In this document: piece after piece, positions 8,804 through 18,464 of the stretch
How positions within the stretch are numbered: position 1 is the stretch's first letter
Layout of the letters: the number at the start of each line of letters is the position of its first letter
Translations under genes and position numbers: made by a program
Assembly: GCA_026392935.1 (NCBI GenBank)
Contig: JAPLBE010000016.1
Span: 62,001-126,000 of the forward strand
Direction of reading: 5' to 3'
Source: Actinomycetota bacterium
GTDB lineage: Bacteria > Actinomycetota > Actinomycetes > Nanopelagicales > Nanopelagicaceae
Length of the DNA stretch: 64,000 nt
The notes under the pieces: model-generated
Told to the model about the DNA's origin: nothing
Seen by the model: the letters and a program-made list of their open reading frames with translations, nothing else
Databases searched by the model: none

Positions 8804-9784
8804 TTGAGCGAAATCCGATTGTCCTCAGAGAAAAAACTTCGTCTTTTTTCAGGCCGCGGATTCCCAGAGTTATCAGAGCAAGTTGCCACCGAGTTAGGTA
8901 TCCCACTTACACCTACTTCTGCATACGACTTTGCCAATGGTGAAATTTTCGTTCGCTTTGAAGAATCAGTTCGTGGTTGCGATGCATTTGTGATTCAGTC
9001 ACACTCGACTCCAATCAATAAACAAATCATGGAACAACTCATCATGATTGATGCCCTTAAGCGTGCATCAGCAAAGCGCATCACTGTTGTTGCACCTTTT
9101 TATGCATATGCGCGCCAGGATAAGAAGAGCCGCGGTCGCGAACCGATTACAGCCCGACTCATGGCGGATCTTTTTAAAACAGCTGGCGCTGATCGACTGA
9201 TGGTTGTCGATCTTCACACTTCGCAGATTCAAGGATTCTTCGATGGTCCAGTAGATCATTTGTTCGCACTACCAATGCTGGCAAATTATGTTGGAAGCAA
9301 AGTAGATCGTTCAATGCTGACAATCGTTTCTCCAGACTCAGGTCGAGTACGAGTTGCAGAGCGTTGGTCCGAATTACTTGGCGGATGTCCAATTGCATTT
9401 ATTCATAAGACACGTGACCCACTTGTTCCTAATGAAGCCGTTGTAGGAAAAGTTGTCGGAGATGTTACGGGGCGCACATGCGTTGTAATCGATGACATGA
9501 TCGATACTGCAGGAACAATTACAAAAGCAGTAGATGCGCTATTTGAAGGCGGCGCAAAAGATGTCATCGTCGCGGCAACTCACGCAGTATTTTCAGGTCC
9601 AGCCGTAGAGCGCCTAAAGGGTTCTCGCGCAGTTGAGATAGTTGTTACAGACTCACTTCCGCTCTCTGAGGACCAGAAATTCGACAAACTGACTGTGCTC
9701 TCAATCGCCCCCCTCCTGGCTCGCGCTATCCGCGAAGTCTTCGAAGATGGCTCAGTAACTAGCCTTTTTGACGGACACAGCTAA
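8804..9784 (+). CDS. prs: Ribose-phosphate pyrophosphokinase (PRPP synthase)
   Basis: Converts ribose-5-phosphate and ATP to PRPP for nucleotide, histidine and tryptophan synthesis. It shows the flexible-loop region YARQDKKSRGREPI, the metal motif VVDLHTSQIQGFF and the PRPP loop CVVIDDMIDTAGTI. It starts with TTG 5 nt after glmU, a start chosen because the N-terminus (KKLRLFSGRGFPEL) aligns with the family. A hairpin at 9797-9820 follows the stop. Confidence 0.96.
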   Translation: MSEIRLSSEKKLRLFSGRGFPELSEQVATELGIPLTPTSAYDFANGEIFVRFEESVRGCDAFVIQSHSTPINKQIMEQLIMIDALKRASAKRITVVAPFYAYARQDKKSRGREPITARLMADLFKTAGADRLMVVDLHTSQIQGFFDGPVDHLFALPMLANYVGSKVDRSMLTIVSPDSGRVRVAERWSELLGGCPIAFIHKTRDPLVPNEAVVGKVVGDVTGRTCVVIDDMIDTAGTITKAVDALFEGGAKDVIVAATHAVFSGPAVERLKGSRAVEIVVTDSLPLSEDQKFDKLTVLSIAPLLARAIREVFEDGSVTSLFDGHS

Positions 9785-9796
9785 GTCACGCTAATC

Positions 9797-9820
9797 TTCA
9801 CCCGTTCCGGCGAGGGTGAA
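9797..9820 (+). terminator. Hairpin after prs
   Basis: TTCACCC (9797-9803) and GGGTGAA (9814-9820) form a 7-bp perfect stem with a 10-nt loop, 13 nt after the prs stop. The following ATTTAT is only weakly U-rich, so this is a likely but not textbook intrinsic terminator. Confidence 0.5.
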
Positions 9821-9860
9821 ATTTATCCGTGATCGACGGCGTAGGTATCAACTCCTGCTG

Positions 9861-9884
9861 GAACTTCGCTTCATAAAGAAGTTC
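9861..9884 (+). promoter_or_regulatory. Stem-loop in the rplY leader
   Basis: GAACTTC (9861-9867) pairs perfectly with GAAGTTC (9878-9884) around a 10-nt loop, 39 nt before the rplY start. It may be a leader structure acting on the ribosomal protein gene; there is no direct evidence of function. Confidence 0.35.
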
Positions 9885-9923
9885 ATTGAAAGCAACTAAA
9901 GAAATTATTAGGGGAGTTTTAAC

Positions 9924-10544
9924 ATGGCAGAAGTATCAATCAAGGGAACATCACGTACCGAATTCGGTAAGGGTGCATCACGTCGCGCACGCGTTGCAGG
10001 TCTAGTTCCAGCTGTTGTTTATGGCCATGGAGAAAAGCCACTTCACATCACGCTTCCAGCTCGCGAACTTGGCGTTGCTTTGAAGGAATCAAACGTTCTT
10101 CTCAACATCGATATCGATGGAAAGATTGAGCTCACACTTCCTAAGTCAATTGTTCGCCATCCACTCAAGCAAATCCTTGAGCACGTTGACCTCGTACTTG
10201 TACGTCGCGGCGAGAAGGTAACTGTTGCTGTTCCTGTTCACACTGAAGGAAAGCACGATCCAGACGGAATTCTTGAGCACCAGCACAACACAATCGAAAT
10301 CGAAGCAGAGGCAACTTCTATTCCTAAGTTCCTCGTTGTCGATATCGAAGGCATGGCTTCAGGTACATCTAAGTACGCATCAGATGTTGTTCTTCCAGCA
10401 GGAATAACTCTTATAAGCCCAGCAAACACAATCATCGTTCACTTGTCAGAGCGTTCAACTGTGGTTGAAGAAGTTCCAGTTGTAGCACCTGTTGCAGATG
10501 CTGCGGCGGCACCAGCTGCTGATGCAGAGAAGAAGGACGCTTAA
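9924..10544 (+). CDS. rplY: 50S ribosomal protein L25 / general stress protein CTC
   Basis: Long (206 aa) L25 of the CTC/TL5 type that binds 5S rRNA. The N-terminal beta-barrel domain has the typical GKGASRRARVAGLVPAVVYG motif, then a second CTC domain from about residue 95, and an alanine/proline-rich acidic tail (about residues 185-206). A strong AGGGGAG ribosome site precedes the ATG. It is followed 17 nt later by pth, the usual pairing. Confidence 0.95.
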   Translation: MAEVSIKGTSRTEFGKGASRRARVAGLVPAVVYGHGEKPLHITLPARELGVALKESNVLLNIDIDGKIELTLPKSIVRHPLKQILEHVDLVLVRRGEKVTVAVPVHTEGKHDPDGILEHQHNTIEIEAEATSIPKFLVVDIEGMASGTSKYASDVVLPAGITLISPANTIIVHLSERSTVVEEVPVVAPVADAAAAPAADAEKKDA

Positions 10545-10561
10545 CACTTAGACTTTCCATT

Positions 10562-11137
10562 ATGACGTGGTTGGTAGTGGGGCTCGGAAACCCGGGCGAT
10601 GAATACGCTGCCACCCGTCACAATGTAGGTCAGATGGTCATCGATCATCTGTTAAAGCGTCATAGCGTAAAACTCTCTTCACATAAATCTCGTTGCGATA
10701 TCGCTGCATATAAATTAGGTGTTGGCATTGATGCCCACTCAATAATTTTGGCAAAGTCGAAAAGTTATATGAATGAAACAGGCGGGCCCGTAAAGGCGCT
10801 CGCCTCTTTCTATTCAGTCGAACCTACAAAAATAATTGTTTTACATGACGAATTAGATATTCCATATGCCGCTATTCGCGCGAAAGTTGCTGGTGGTGAC
10901 AATGGCCATAATGGATTGAAATCACTGACATCATCATTTGGAACTCCAGATTACTTCCGTGTGCGCCTTGGAATTGGCCGCCCAATGGGTGAGCAAGATC
11001 CTGGTGATTTCGTGCTCAAGCAATTTAGCAAAGAAGAGAAGAAGGAACTCGCTCTCTTTATTGATCGCGGTGCAGACTGCGTTGAATTTCTTATTGAAAA
11101 AGGGCTTGATTTAACTCAGAGTAAATTCAATAGTTGA
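10562..11137 (+). CDS. pth: Peptidyl-tRNA hydrolase
   Basis: Releases tRNA from prematurely dropped peptidyl-tRNA. The family motifs are present: VGLGNPGDEYAATRHNVG with the catalytic His near residue 20, KSYMNETGGPV, LHDELDIPY and GGDNGHNGLKS. Length of 191 aa is normal. The 3' end overlaps the convergent accessory gene at 11127-12101 by 11 nt, leaving no terminator. Confidence 0.96.
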   Translation: MTWLVVGLGNPGDEYAATRHNVGQMVIDHLLKRHSVKLSSHKSRCDIAAYKLGVGIDAHSIILAKSKSYMNETGGPVKALASFYSVEPTKIIVLHDELDIPYAAIRAKVAGGDNGHNGLKSLTSSFGTPDYFRVRLGIGRPMGEQDPGDFVLKQFSKEEKKELALFIDRGADCVEFLIEKGLDLTQSKFNS

Positions 11138-12101
11138 CACCGAGTAAGTCACGCACTGTCTGCGCAATTCCTCGCTGAATAACCAAATCCCATTCAATCC
11201 TAATCATTTCCGGCTCAATAAGATTGATATTCGTTCTTGTTGTTGCATGGAGTTCGTATGGAACTTTTCCTAATAATCCTGTCGCAACATACCCACCGTA
11301 TTGGCCTCCACCGTTTCCATTGACCAGAACTATTGGATTTTGCAGATTTTCTACAAAGGTGTTTGCGAGTAGAGCAGCCAACTTATCTCTTTGATCTGGT
11401 GACAATTCCTCGGTGGAGATCTTTCTTTTCCATGCATAGCTTCCGGTGCTTACTCCACTTAAAATGAATAGATGTTCCTCAATCTCTCCAATCGAGATTG
11501 AGTATTGCTTGGCTAATTTCGATGCCAATTCCAAGTAATCCATATATTGCTTGGAGGTCAGAACAGGTGATTTACCAACTGACATATCAAGATCGCTTAA
11601 TATGTTAAAAATTCGGCGATCGAATATTAGAGGCTGGACCTCGTTCTCTGAGTTTGAAAAAAAGTAGAGCAATTTCGTACCAAAAGATGTAGAAAGATGC
11701 TTTGGACCAGAAATGACCAAAGACTCGTAAGCGTTCAATATTTGATTCTGATTTAGAAATGAGATCGATTGCAGGAGCGAATCACTAAAATTAAGCTGCT
11801 CCATAATTAGTCTAGTTCGGGCAGGTCCGCGTGCATCGCCTGAATAACCCCACACCATCACAATTAGAAATGCAAAATCAATTTGTCCTTCTAAAATCGA
11901 GCGTTGTGCAATTTCACGCACGGAGTTTCTGTCCAAAAAATTAAGGGTTTCACGGGTCCAGATCCGTAATGGTTTTTCAAATTCAGGAAATTCTTCAATC
12001 CATCTATCAAAATCTGCAAATTCTTTTCCTTGTGGGGACACACCAAGAATTTTTTGTTCTTCTATAAGGCACTCAAAGTCTTTGAGTAGAGCGGCTTTCA
12101 C
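11127..12101 (-). CDS. Accessory protein resembling OGG-fold (8-oxoguanine DNA glycosylase-like) family
   Basis: A 324-residue protein with no signal peptide or membrane segment. Several stretches recall the 'OGG fold' glycosylase-like proteins often found in accessory or defence gene sets: VMVWGYSGDARGPARTR near residue 82, STSFGTKLLYFF in mid-protein, LIFDRRIFNIL, and the tyrosine-rich KQYMDYLELASKLAKQY before an IEEHLF helix. The final third, with LVNGNGGGQYGGYVATGLLG and ending ARTNINL-type strands, is unusual and unassigned. Codons are more AT-rich than in ppc and pth, suggesting a later arrival. It lies 18 nt downstream of ppc on the same strand, so it could be read through from ppc. 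The family assignment is by eye only. Confidence 0.55.
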   Translation of the reverse strand: MKAALLKDFECLIEEQKILGVSPQGKEFADFDRWIEEFPEFEKPLRIWTRETLNFLDRNSVREIAQRSILEGQIDFAFLIVMVWGYSGDARGPARTRLIMEQLNFSDSLLQSISFLNQNQILNAYESLVISGPKHLSTSFGTKLLYFFSNSENEVQPLIFDRRIFNILSDLDMSVGKSPVLTSKQYMDYLELASKLAKQYSISIGEIEEHLFILSGVSTGSYAWKRKISTEELSPDQRDKLAALLANTFVENLQNPIVLVNGNGGGQYGGYVATGLLGKVPYELHATTRTNINLIEPEMIRIEWDLVIQRGIAQTVRDLLGVNY

Positions 12102-12119
12102 AAATCCGACCTTAACGTA

Positions 12120-14870
12120 TCAACCTGTATTACGAAGGCCTGCTGCAACTCCGTTAATAGTCAAGAGAAGTGCGCGAATCAAGGTTGGATCCGCTTTCTC
12201 ACCTTGAGCGCGGACTCGATCAAGCAAAGTTACCTGAAGCAACTGAAGTGGAGCCAAATAAGTATCGCGAACTTGCAGTGTGCGCGCGAGAACAGCTTGG
12301 TCTTCAAGAAGAGAAGTCTTACCTGTAAGAGTAAGAATTTCCTGAACAGTGAGTTCAAACTCTTCTCGTATGGTGTCTAGGAAATGGTGAAGCTCTGCTG
12401 GGACTAATGTTTCAACGTAATGCTTTGCAGCAACTAGATCTGTTTTTGCCAAAGTCATTTCAACGTTGCTGATAAATGTAGAGAAGAAGTGCCATTCGGA
12501 AAGCATCTGCTTAAGCACATCTGATCTTCCTGATTCGCGCGCAGCTTTAAGTCCAGAGCCAACTCCAAACCAACCAGGGACAATCTGTCTGGATTGTGTC
12601 CAGCCAAATACCCAAGGGATAGCGCGAAGTGAGTCGAGACCGCCCGCAGCATCAGGGCGTCGTGATGGACGAGAACCCAAGAAGAGATTTCCAAGCTGCT
12701 CTACAGGAGTTGAGGCGTAGAAATAAGCAGGTAAATCTGGGTGATCAATTAATTGTCTGTAACAAGAGAATGCGCTTTCGCTGACAAGGTTCATGCAGTC
12801 ATTCCACTTTTGTAAATCTACTTCGCTCTGACGCGGTCCACGATTAAGAATTGTGGCTTCAAGGGATGCGGCTAATGTCAGCTCTACATTCTCGCGAGCA
12901 AGTGCAGGAAGTGAATACTTATCTGAAATAACTTCACCTTGTTCTGTCATCTTGATTTGCCCATCCACAGAACCCCAAGGAAGGGCAACAACTGCGTCGT
13001 ATGTTGGTCCACCACCGCGACCAACTGAACCTCCGCGACCATGGAAGAGTCGAAGTTTTACGCCATGCTTCATTGCAACATCGCGTAGTTTGCGCTGTGC
13101 GCGGTGGATCTCCCACTGAGATGTTGCGATTCCTGCATCTTTATTCGAATCTGAATACCCGAGCATTACTTCTTGGATATTGTCACGAAGTTCTACTAAC
13201 TTTCGGTACGTTGCATTTGAAAGCAATGTGTCCAAGATTTCTCCGGCAGCACGAAGCTCTGCAACAGTTTCAAGTAGCGGTGCAAAACCAATCTTTGCAA
13301 CTTTCTTATCTAAATCAATCAGGCCTGCTTGCTTTCCAAGCACGGTTGCAGCAATGAGGTCATCTGCACCTTTTGTCATAGAAACGATGTAAGTCTCAAT
13401 TACTTCTGGTCCGAAGCGGTTGAGTAAATCTTCAATTGCCACAAAGGTGTTCAAAGTCTTAGTTCCTGCTGCATCTAACTTCGAAGTATCAAGTGCTGAC
13501 TTTGAGGCAAGCAAATCCGCAAGGATTGGGAACTTCGCTTCGTGAGAAAGGTTGATGTAATCACCCGAGATCATCTGCTTCAAAGCGTTGTGATGTGCAT
13601 CTGAGTGCTCGCGGATATCAAGGGTTGCATGTGTAAGGCCGAAAGCCGCAACAGCGCGGATTGTGCGTTCGAGTAATCCGGTTGCAAGCAATTCCCCGCG
13701 ATGAGCAAAAAGTGAATCGCGCATCAGAGTTAAATCTGCAAGCAGCTCGCTTGTATCTTTATAGTCACGACCAGGAACATGTGGGGCACGTACTAGGTGA
13801 CGCTCACGAGTAAAGACCAATCGATGCACAATTGCAGTTGCCTTGAGTCGATATGGTTCTTGAACATTTAAACGCATAAAGCGTTCTTCAAATTCAGGGA
13901 TGTTCTTTAAATCCTTTTCAACAGATGCGCTAAGTTCTGGGGTTGCTCCAACAATTCGAGTTGAAACAGAGAGCATCTGACGCAACCTATTCATTACAGC
14001 AATCGTTGTACGAATTGCATGTCCTACTTGAAGAGTGACGGCATCCTCAGTGATTTGAGGCGTAATGTTTGGGTTTCCATCGCGGTCTCCGCCGATCCAA
14101 GTTCCGAAAGTGAGTGGTCGCGAAGTCACTGGCAGCTCGACACCAAGTCGCTTGAGTTCGCGAGCGAAATCATTGAGTACTTCAGGAACGGTATTCGTTG
14201 CTAAATCATCAAGATAATAAAGAGCATTCATTGCTTCATCGAGCGGTTCTGGTCTATCAAGACGAAGTTCATCTGTTTGCCACAGCAGGTCAACGGTTTC
14301 AGCTAAACGTTCATCTTGTGTAACAGATTTAGGTGTATCGAGAAGCGATGCAATTTCTCCGAGTTTACTTAACACTGAACGACGTGCAGCTTCGGTTGGA
14401 TGCGCAGTAAATACTGGGCGTACATCTAAGTCGCTTATCCATTTGACTAGATCAGCATGAGTAATCTCATGACCCGCAACAGGGTTTGCCATTGCATGTT
14501 CAATTTTGTCGACCGCGCGCGAGAGCCACGATCCACCTTCTGCGCGAGCTTCTGCAAGAATCCGTGAACGGTGAACTTGTTCGGCAACATTAGCAAGATT
14601 GAAATATGTACTAAATGCGCGCACCAGTTGCACGGATTCTTCTACAGATAACTTCTCAAGAATTTCTACTCCATGGCCCTCACGCACGCTCTTACGAACT
14701 GATTCAACAAGTTCAAGTAATTGAGGTCCTTCTTGGCGAATTAGTGATTGACCAAGAAGATCGGCCAATCTGCGCACATCGCTACGAAGAGTTGCGTCAT
14801 CAGATGCAACAAGAACTCGTGCTTTTGAGTCTTGGGCTCTCGAATTCTGCGCAGTTGGGTTCTGAGTCAC
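12120..14870 (-). CDS. ppc: Phosphoenolpyruvate carboxylase
   Basis: Anaplerotic carboxylation of PEP to oxaloacetate. The 916-residue protein has the catalytic-His motif VFTAHPTEAARRSV, the GTWIGGDRDGNPN loop, the LGYSDSNKDAG motif, the glycine loop FHGRGGSVGRGGGP and the conserved C-terminal NTG. It starts with GTG immediately behind a GAGAATTCTC palindrome (14873-14882) also found at the DUF4307 start. It is divergent from mfd across about 108 nt. Confidence 0.97.
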   Translation of the reverse strand: MTQNPTAQNSRAQDSKARVLVASDDATLRSDVRRLADLLGQSLIRQEGPQLLELVESVRKSVREGHGVEILEKLSVEESVQLVRAFSTYFNLANVAEQVHRSRILAEARAEGGSWLSRAVDKIEHAMANPVAGHEITHADLVKWISDLDVRPVFTAHPTEAARRSVLSKLGEIASLLDTPKSVTQDERLAETVDLLWQTDELRLDRPEPLDEAMNALYYLDDLATNTVPEVLNDFARELKRLGVELPVTSRPLTFGTWIGGDRDGNPNITPQITEDAVTLQVGHAIRTTIAVMNRLRQMLSVSTRIVGATPELSASVEKDLKNIPEFEERFMRLNVQEPYRLKATAIVHRLVFTRERHLVRAPHVPGRDYKDTSELLADLTLMRDSLFAHRGELLATGLLERTIRAVAAFGLTHATLDIREHSDAHHNALKQMISGDYINLSHEAKFPILADLLASKSALDTSKLDAAGTKTLNTFVAIEDLLNRFGPEVIETYIVSMTKGADDLIAATVLGKQAGLIDLDKKVAKIGFAPLLETVAELRAAGEILDTLLSNATYRKLVELRDNIQEVMLGYSDSNKDAGIATSQWEIHRAQRKLRDVAMKHGVKLRLFHGRGGSVGRGGGPTYDAVVALPWGSVDGQIKMTEQGEVISDKYSLPALARENVELTLAASLEATILNRGPRQSEVDLQKWNDCMNLVSESAFSCYRQLIDHPDLPAYFYASTPVEQLGNLFLGSRPSRRPDAAGGLDSLRAIPWVFGWTQSRQIVPGWFGVGSGLKAARESGRSDVLKQMLSEWHFFSTFISNVEMTLAKTDLVAAKHYVETLVPAELHHFLDTIREEFELTVQEILTLTGKTSLLEDQAVLARTLQVRDTYLAPLQLLQVTLLDRVRAQGEKADPTLIRALLLTINGVAAGLRNTG

Positions 14871-14918
14871 GGGAGAATTCTCACACAGTTACTGGGGTCG
14901 CTAGACTGTAATTAGTGA

Positions 14919-14943
14919 GCCCCCCTTCTTTTTGAAGTGGGGC
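14919..14943 (+). promoter_or_regulatory. Stem-loop in the mfd leader
   Basis: GCCCC...TTC pairs with GAA...GGGGC around a loop of five T residues; only the 2-nt internal loop is unpaired. It lies 36 nt before the mfd start, downstream of a possible -10 (TAGACT, near 14902). The structure could affect mfd expression or only be an RNA stabiliser. Confidence 0.35.
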
Positions 14944-14978
14944 CTTAAGGCGCTTACCGGCCAGCCAGGAGAAATACG

Positions 14979-17900
14979 ATGCGAGGCTTGATGGGTCTAC
15001 TTCAGAGTGATTCTGAAGTTACTAGCGCCCTAAAAGATTCGCCGAAAATTATTGCGCCATCCTCCGCATACCCATTCTTATTGGCGATCAAGGGATTGCA
15101 GAGCCCACTCTTAGTCGTAACAAGTTCAAGTAAGTCGGCCGAAGATCTGACAGAAGAATTGAAATCACTTCATGATGAAGTCTATGAATTTCCGGCTTGG
15201 GAGACGCTTCCTCATGAACGATTAAGTCCTCGCAGCGACACAATCGCAAAGCGAATTTCAACTCTGTATTCGCTCTCTGACAAGATCAACAATCCAATAA
15301 TTGTGGCACCGATTCGTGCCGTGATTCATAGATTCATTGAATCGTTAGCTAAAGATCCACTGTGGAATATTGAAATTGGGCGGGAAATTGCTCTGACTTC
15401 TTTGATAGAACATTTAAGTTCGCTTTCTTACACTCGAACCGACTTAGTTGAAAAACGTGGTGAGTTCGCAGTGCGCGGTGGAATCGTTGATATTTTCTTG
15501 CCACTTACCGCACACCCAATCCGAATTGATTTCTTTGGTGATGAAGTAGAAGACATTTCATATTTTGATGTATCTGATCAACGCACCACGTCTGCGGTCG
15601 TAGGAAAGGTTTCAGTTTTGCCATGTCGCGAACTTCTCTTAACGCAAGAAATTCGAGATCGAGCAGGAGAGATTAAAGATGAATATCCTGCAGCACTAGA
15701 AATCTTGCAGAAGATTTCACAAGGAATTGTAGTTGATGGGATGGAATCTCTCATTCCTCTACTTACTGATGGATTTGAAACGATTCTCAATCGAGTGCCA
15801 TCGAATACTCAGATTGTTTTCTTTGATGAAGAGAGAATTAAGTCTCGAACATCTGATTTAATCGAAACCAACGCTGAATTCCTTGCAGCGTCGTGGTCGA
15901 ATGCAGCTATTGGCGCAGATTCACCTCTGCCCGTAGAACACGTTACCTACCTAGATTGGCAACAACTGCGCCACGAAATCCAAGCACTTGCGTTGCCAGA
16001 GTTTTCATTTAATTCATTTGGAACAGATTTAGATTCAGACTCTACTTTTCTTGATTTCTCCCCAATTGATCCAATGCGTGGAAATGTAGAGGCGCTCTGC
16101 GAACTAATGCGCACTGGCTTAGAGGCCCATAACAGCGTCATCTTCTCCACCACAGGCAACGGAATGGCCGAGAGGTATGCGGGAATTTTCAGAGATTCTG
16201 ATCTTCCGGTGCAGATGGTGCAATCTCTAACTGCCATACCCACCAAGGGGTCTATTCACATTACGCAATCAGCTTTGGGGTTTGGATTTAAAAGCGATCA
16301 TTCGAACGTTCTCTTTGTGACAGAACGAGATTTATCTGGAAGTAAAACCGGAACCAAAGATGGCCCACGCATGCCATCGAAACGTAAACAATCTATTGAT
16401 CCGCTAGAACTTCGCACCGGTGACTTTGTCGTTCATGAACAACACGGAATCGGCCGCTATGTAGAACTTGTTCAAAGGACTGTTGCAGAGGTAACACGAG
16501 AATATTTGGTTATTGAATACGCACCAGCTAAACGCGGGCAACCTGGTGATCGCATTTTTGTACCTACAGATACCTTGGAACAAATAAGCAAATATGTTGG
16601 TGGAGAAGCCCCAACAGTGCACCGAATCGGAAGTGGCGAATGGCAGAAAGCAAAAGGGCGTGCGCGTAAAGCGGTCAGGCAGATTGCTGGAGAACTCATT
16701 CGCTTGTATGCAGCGCGCACAAGTGCGCCCGGTTTTGCGTTCTCTGCAGATACTCCTTGGCAACGTGAACTAGAAGACGCGTTTTCATACATTGAGACAC
16801 CTGATCAGCTTTCGACAATCGAAGATGTCAAACGTGACATGGAACGCCCGTATCCAATGGACCGCATCATTTGTGGTGATGTTGGTTATGGAAAGACTGA
16901 AATTGCAATCCGCGCCGCCTTCAAGGCAGTTCAAGATGGCAAACAAGTTGCAGTGCTTGTGCCAACAACTTTATTGGTACAGCAACACACAAAGACTTTT
17001 GCCGAAAGATATGCAGGCTTTCCAATAAAGGTTGCCGGGCTATCACGGTTTAATACTGCGAAGGAAAGTAAAGAAATCTTGCACGATTTAGCTGCGGGTT
17101 CGGTAGACGTAGTTGTTGGAACACATCGAATACTTTCCGGTGATGTGCAATTCAAAGATCTAGGCCTTGTTGTTGTCGATGAAGAACAACGATTTGGCGT
17201 GGAACAGAAAGAATCACTCAAGAAAATGCGTACGACGGTTGATGTCCTAGCTATGTCTGCCACCCCTATTCCGCGCACACTGGAGATGGCGGTTACGGGC
17301 ATTCGCGAAATGTCCACGATTACAACGCCCCCAGAAGAACGCCATCCAATCCTGACCTATGTTGGCCCAGCGGAAGATGCGCAGATTAAAGCTGCGATTC
17401 ACCGAGAACTTCTACGCGATGGACAGATTTTCTATATTCACAATCGAGTCGAATCAATTGATCGCGCGGCATCGAAGTTGCAAGAACTTGTTCCTGAATC
17501 ACGCATTCGTATTGCACATGGTCAGATGAGTGAAGGCCAATTAGAAGATGTGATCTTGGCATTCTGGAATAGAGATTTCGACATCCTTGTCTGTACAACG
17601 ATTGTTGAAAGTGGTTTAGATATAGCAAATGCAAACACCTTAATTGTTGAACGCGCAGAGAATTTTGGACTTTCACAGTTGCACCAATTGCGTGGCCGAG
17701 TAGGGCGTGGCCGCGAGCGTGCCTATGCATATTTTCTATATCCGCCAGATCAGCCACTTTCTGAGGTCGCAATCGACAGGCTGAAGACCATTGCCGCTAA
17801 TACCGATTTAGGTTCTGGCATGCGAGTTGCCTTAAAAGATTTAGAAATACGCGGAGCTGGAAACTTGCTTGGCGGTGAACAATCCGGGCATATTGCTGAT

Positions 17901-18464
17901 GTCGGTTTCGATTTATACATGCGAATGGTCGGCGAAGCTGTAAATGATTACAAAACCGGCATCATCGAAACCGAAGAGAAGAACCACGAATGTAAAGTCG
18001 AACTTCCTGTTAACGCTCACCTGTCTGAGCAATATGTTCCTGGAGAAAGATTGCGCTTAGATTTGTATCGTCGCCTTGCCGATGTTGCAGATGCAGCAGC
18101 AGTCGAGGCTATTCGTGAAGAGTTGGTGGATAGATTTGGAGCGCTGCCAGATGAAGCGATCTCGCTTCTTAAAGTTGCGCAGCTACGTGCATTTGCAAAA
18201 TCACTCGGAATTAGAGAAGTAGTTGCCGCTGGAAAATTCCTGAGAATTTCACCATTGGTCTTGCCTGAATCCAAACAGTTGAGATTGAACCGACTATTTC
18301 CAGGTTCGCTCTATAAATCAGCATCAAATACAGTGATGATTGCCATTCCGCGAGCGGCTGCATGGACCCCAACTGCACAAGGTTCAGCGCCGATAGTGGA
18401 TACTTCTCTTCTGGAATGGGCTGGAAAGTCCCTTGATGAATTAACGAAAGCGAGTACCTCGTGA
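14979..18464 (+). CDS. mfd: Transcription-repair coupling factor Mfd
   Basis: Superfamily 2 translocase that removes RNA polymerase stalled at lesions and recruits UvrA. Domains in order: degenerate UvrB-like N-terminal module (about 1-330), the RNA polymerase-interacting CarD-like domain (LRTGDFVVHEQHGIGRYVEL, near 475), and the RecG-like motor with Walker A GDVGYGKTEIAIRAAF, DEEQRFGV (DExx) and SATPIPRTLEMA. Motif VI and the TRG region follow (LRGRVGRGRERAYAYF), then the C-terminal UvrA-binding domain. Its 1161 residues are normal length. AGGAGA precedes the ATG. The stop overlaps the following lipoprotein gene by 4 nt. Confidence 0.97.
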   Translation: MRGLMGLLQSDSEVTSALKDSPKIIAPSSAYPFLLAIKGLQSPLLVVTSSSKSAEDLTEELKSLHDEVYEFPAWETLPHERLSPRSDTIAKRISTLYSLSDKINNPIIVAPIRAVIHRFIESLAKDPLWNIEIGREIALTSLIEHLSSLSYTRTDLVEKRGEFAVRGGIVDIFLPLTAHPIRIDFFGDEVEDISYFDVSDQRTTSAVVGKVSVLPCRELLLTQEIRDRAGEIKDEYPAALEILQKISQGIVVDGMESLIPLLTDGFETILNRVPSNTQIVFFDEERIKSRTSDLIETNAEFLAASWSNAAIGADSPLPVEHVTYLDWQQLRHEIQALALPEFSFNSFGTDLDSDSTFLDFSPIDPMRGNVEALCELMRTGLEAHNSVIFSTTGNGMAERYAGIFRDSDLPVQMVQSLTAIPTKGSIHITQSALGFGFKSDHSNVLFVTERDLSGSKTGTKDGPRMPSKRKQSIDPLELRTGDFVVHEQHGIGRYVELVQRTVAEVTREYLVIEYAPAKRGQPGDRIFVPTDTLEQISKYVGGEAPTVHRIGSGEWQKAKGRARKAVRQIAGELIRLYAARTSAPGFAFSADTPWQRELEDAFSYIETPDQLSTIEDVKRDMERPYPMDRIICGDVGYGKTEIAIRAAFKAVQDGKQVAVLVPTTLLVQQHTKTFAERYAGFPIKVAGLSRFNTAKESKEILHDLAAGSVDVVVGTHRILSGDVQFKDLGLVVVDEEQRFGVEQKESLKKMRTTVDVLAMSATPIPRTLEMAVTGIREMSTITTPPEERHPILTYVGPAEDAQIKAAIHRELLRDGQIFYIHNRVESIDRAASKLQELVPESRIRIAHGQMSEGQLEDVILAFWNRDFDILVCTTIVESGLDIANANTLIVERAENFGLSQLHQLRGRVGRGRERAYAYFLYPPDQPLSEVAIDRLKTIAANTDLGSGMRVALKDLEIRGAGNLLGGEQSGHIADVGFDLYMRMVGEAVNDYKTGIIETEEKNHECKVELPVNAHLSEQYVPGERLRLDLYRRLADVADAAAVEAIREELVDRFGALPDEAISLLKVAQLRAFAKSLGIREVVAAGKFLRISPLVLPESKQLRLNRLFPGSLYKSASNTVMIAIPRAAAWTPTAQGSAPIVDTSLLEWAGKSLDELTKASTS

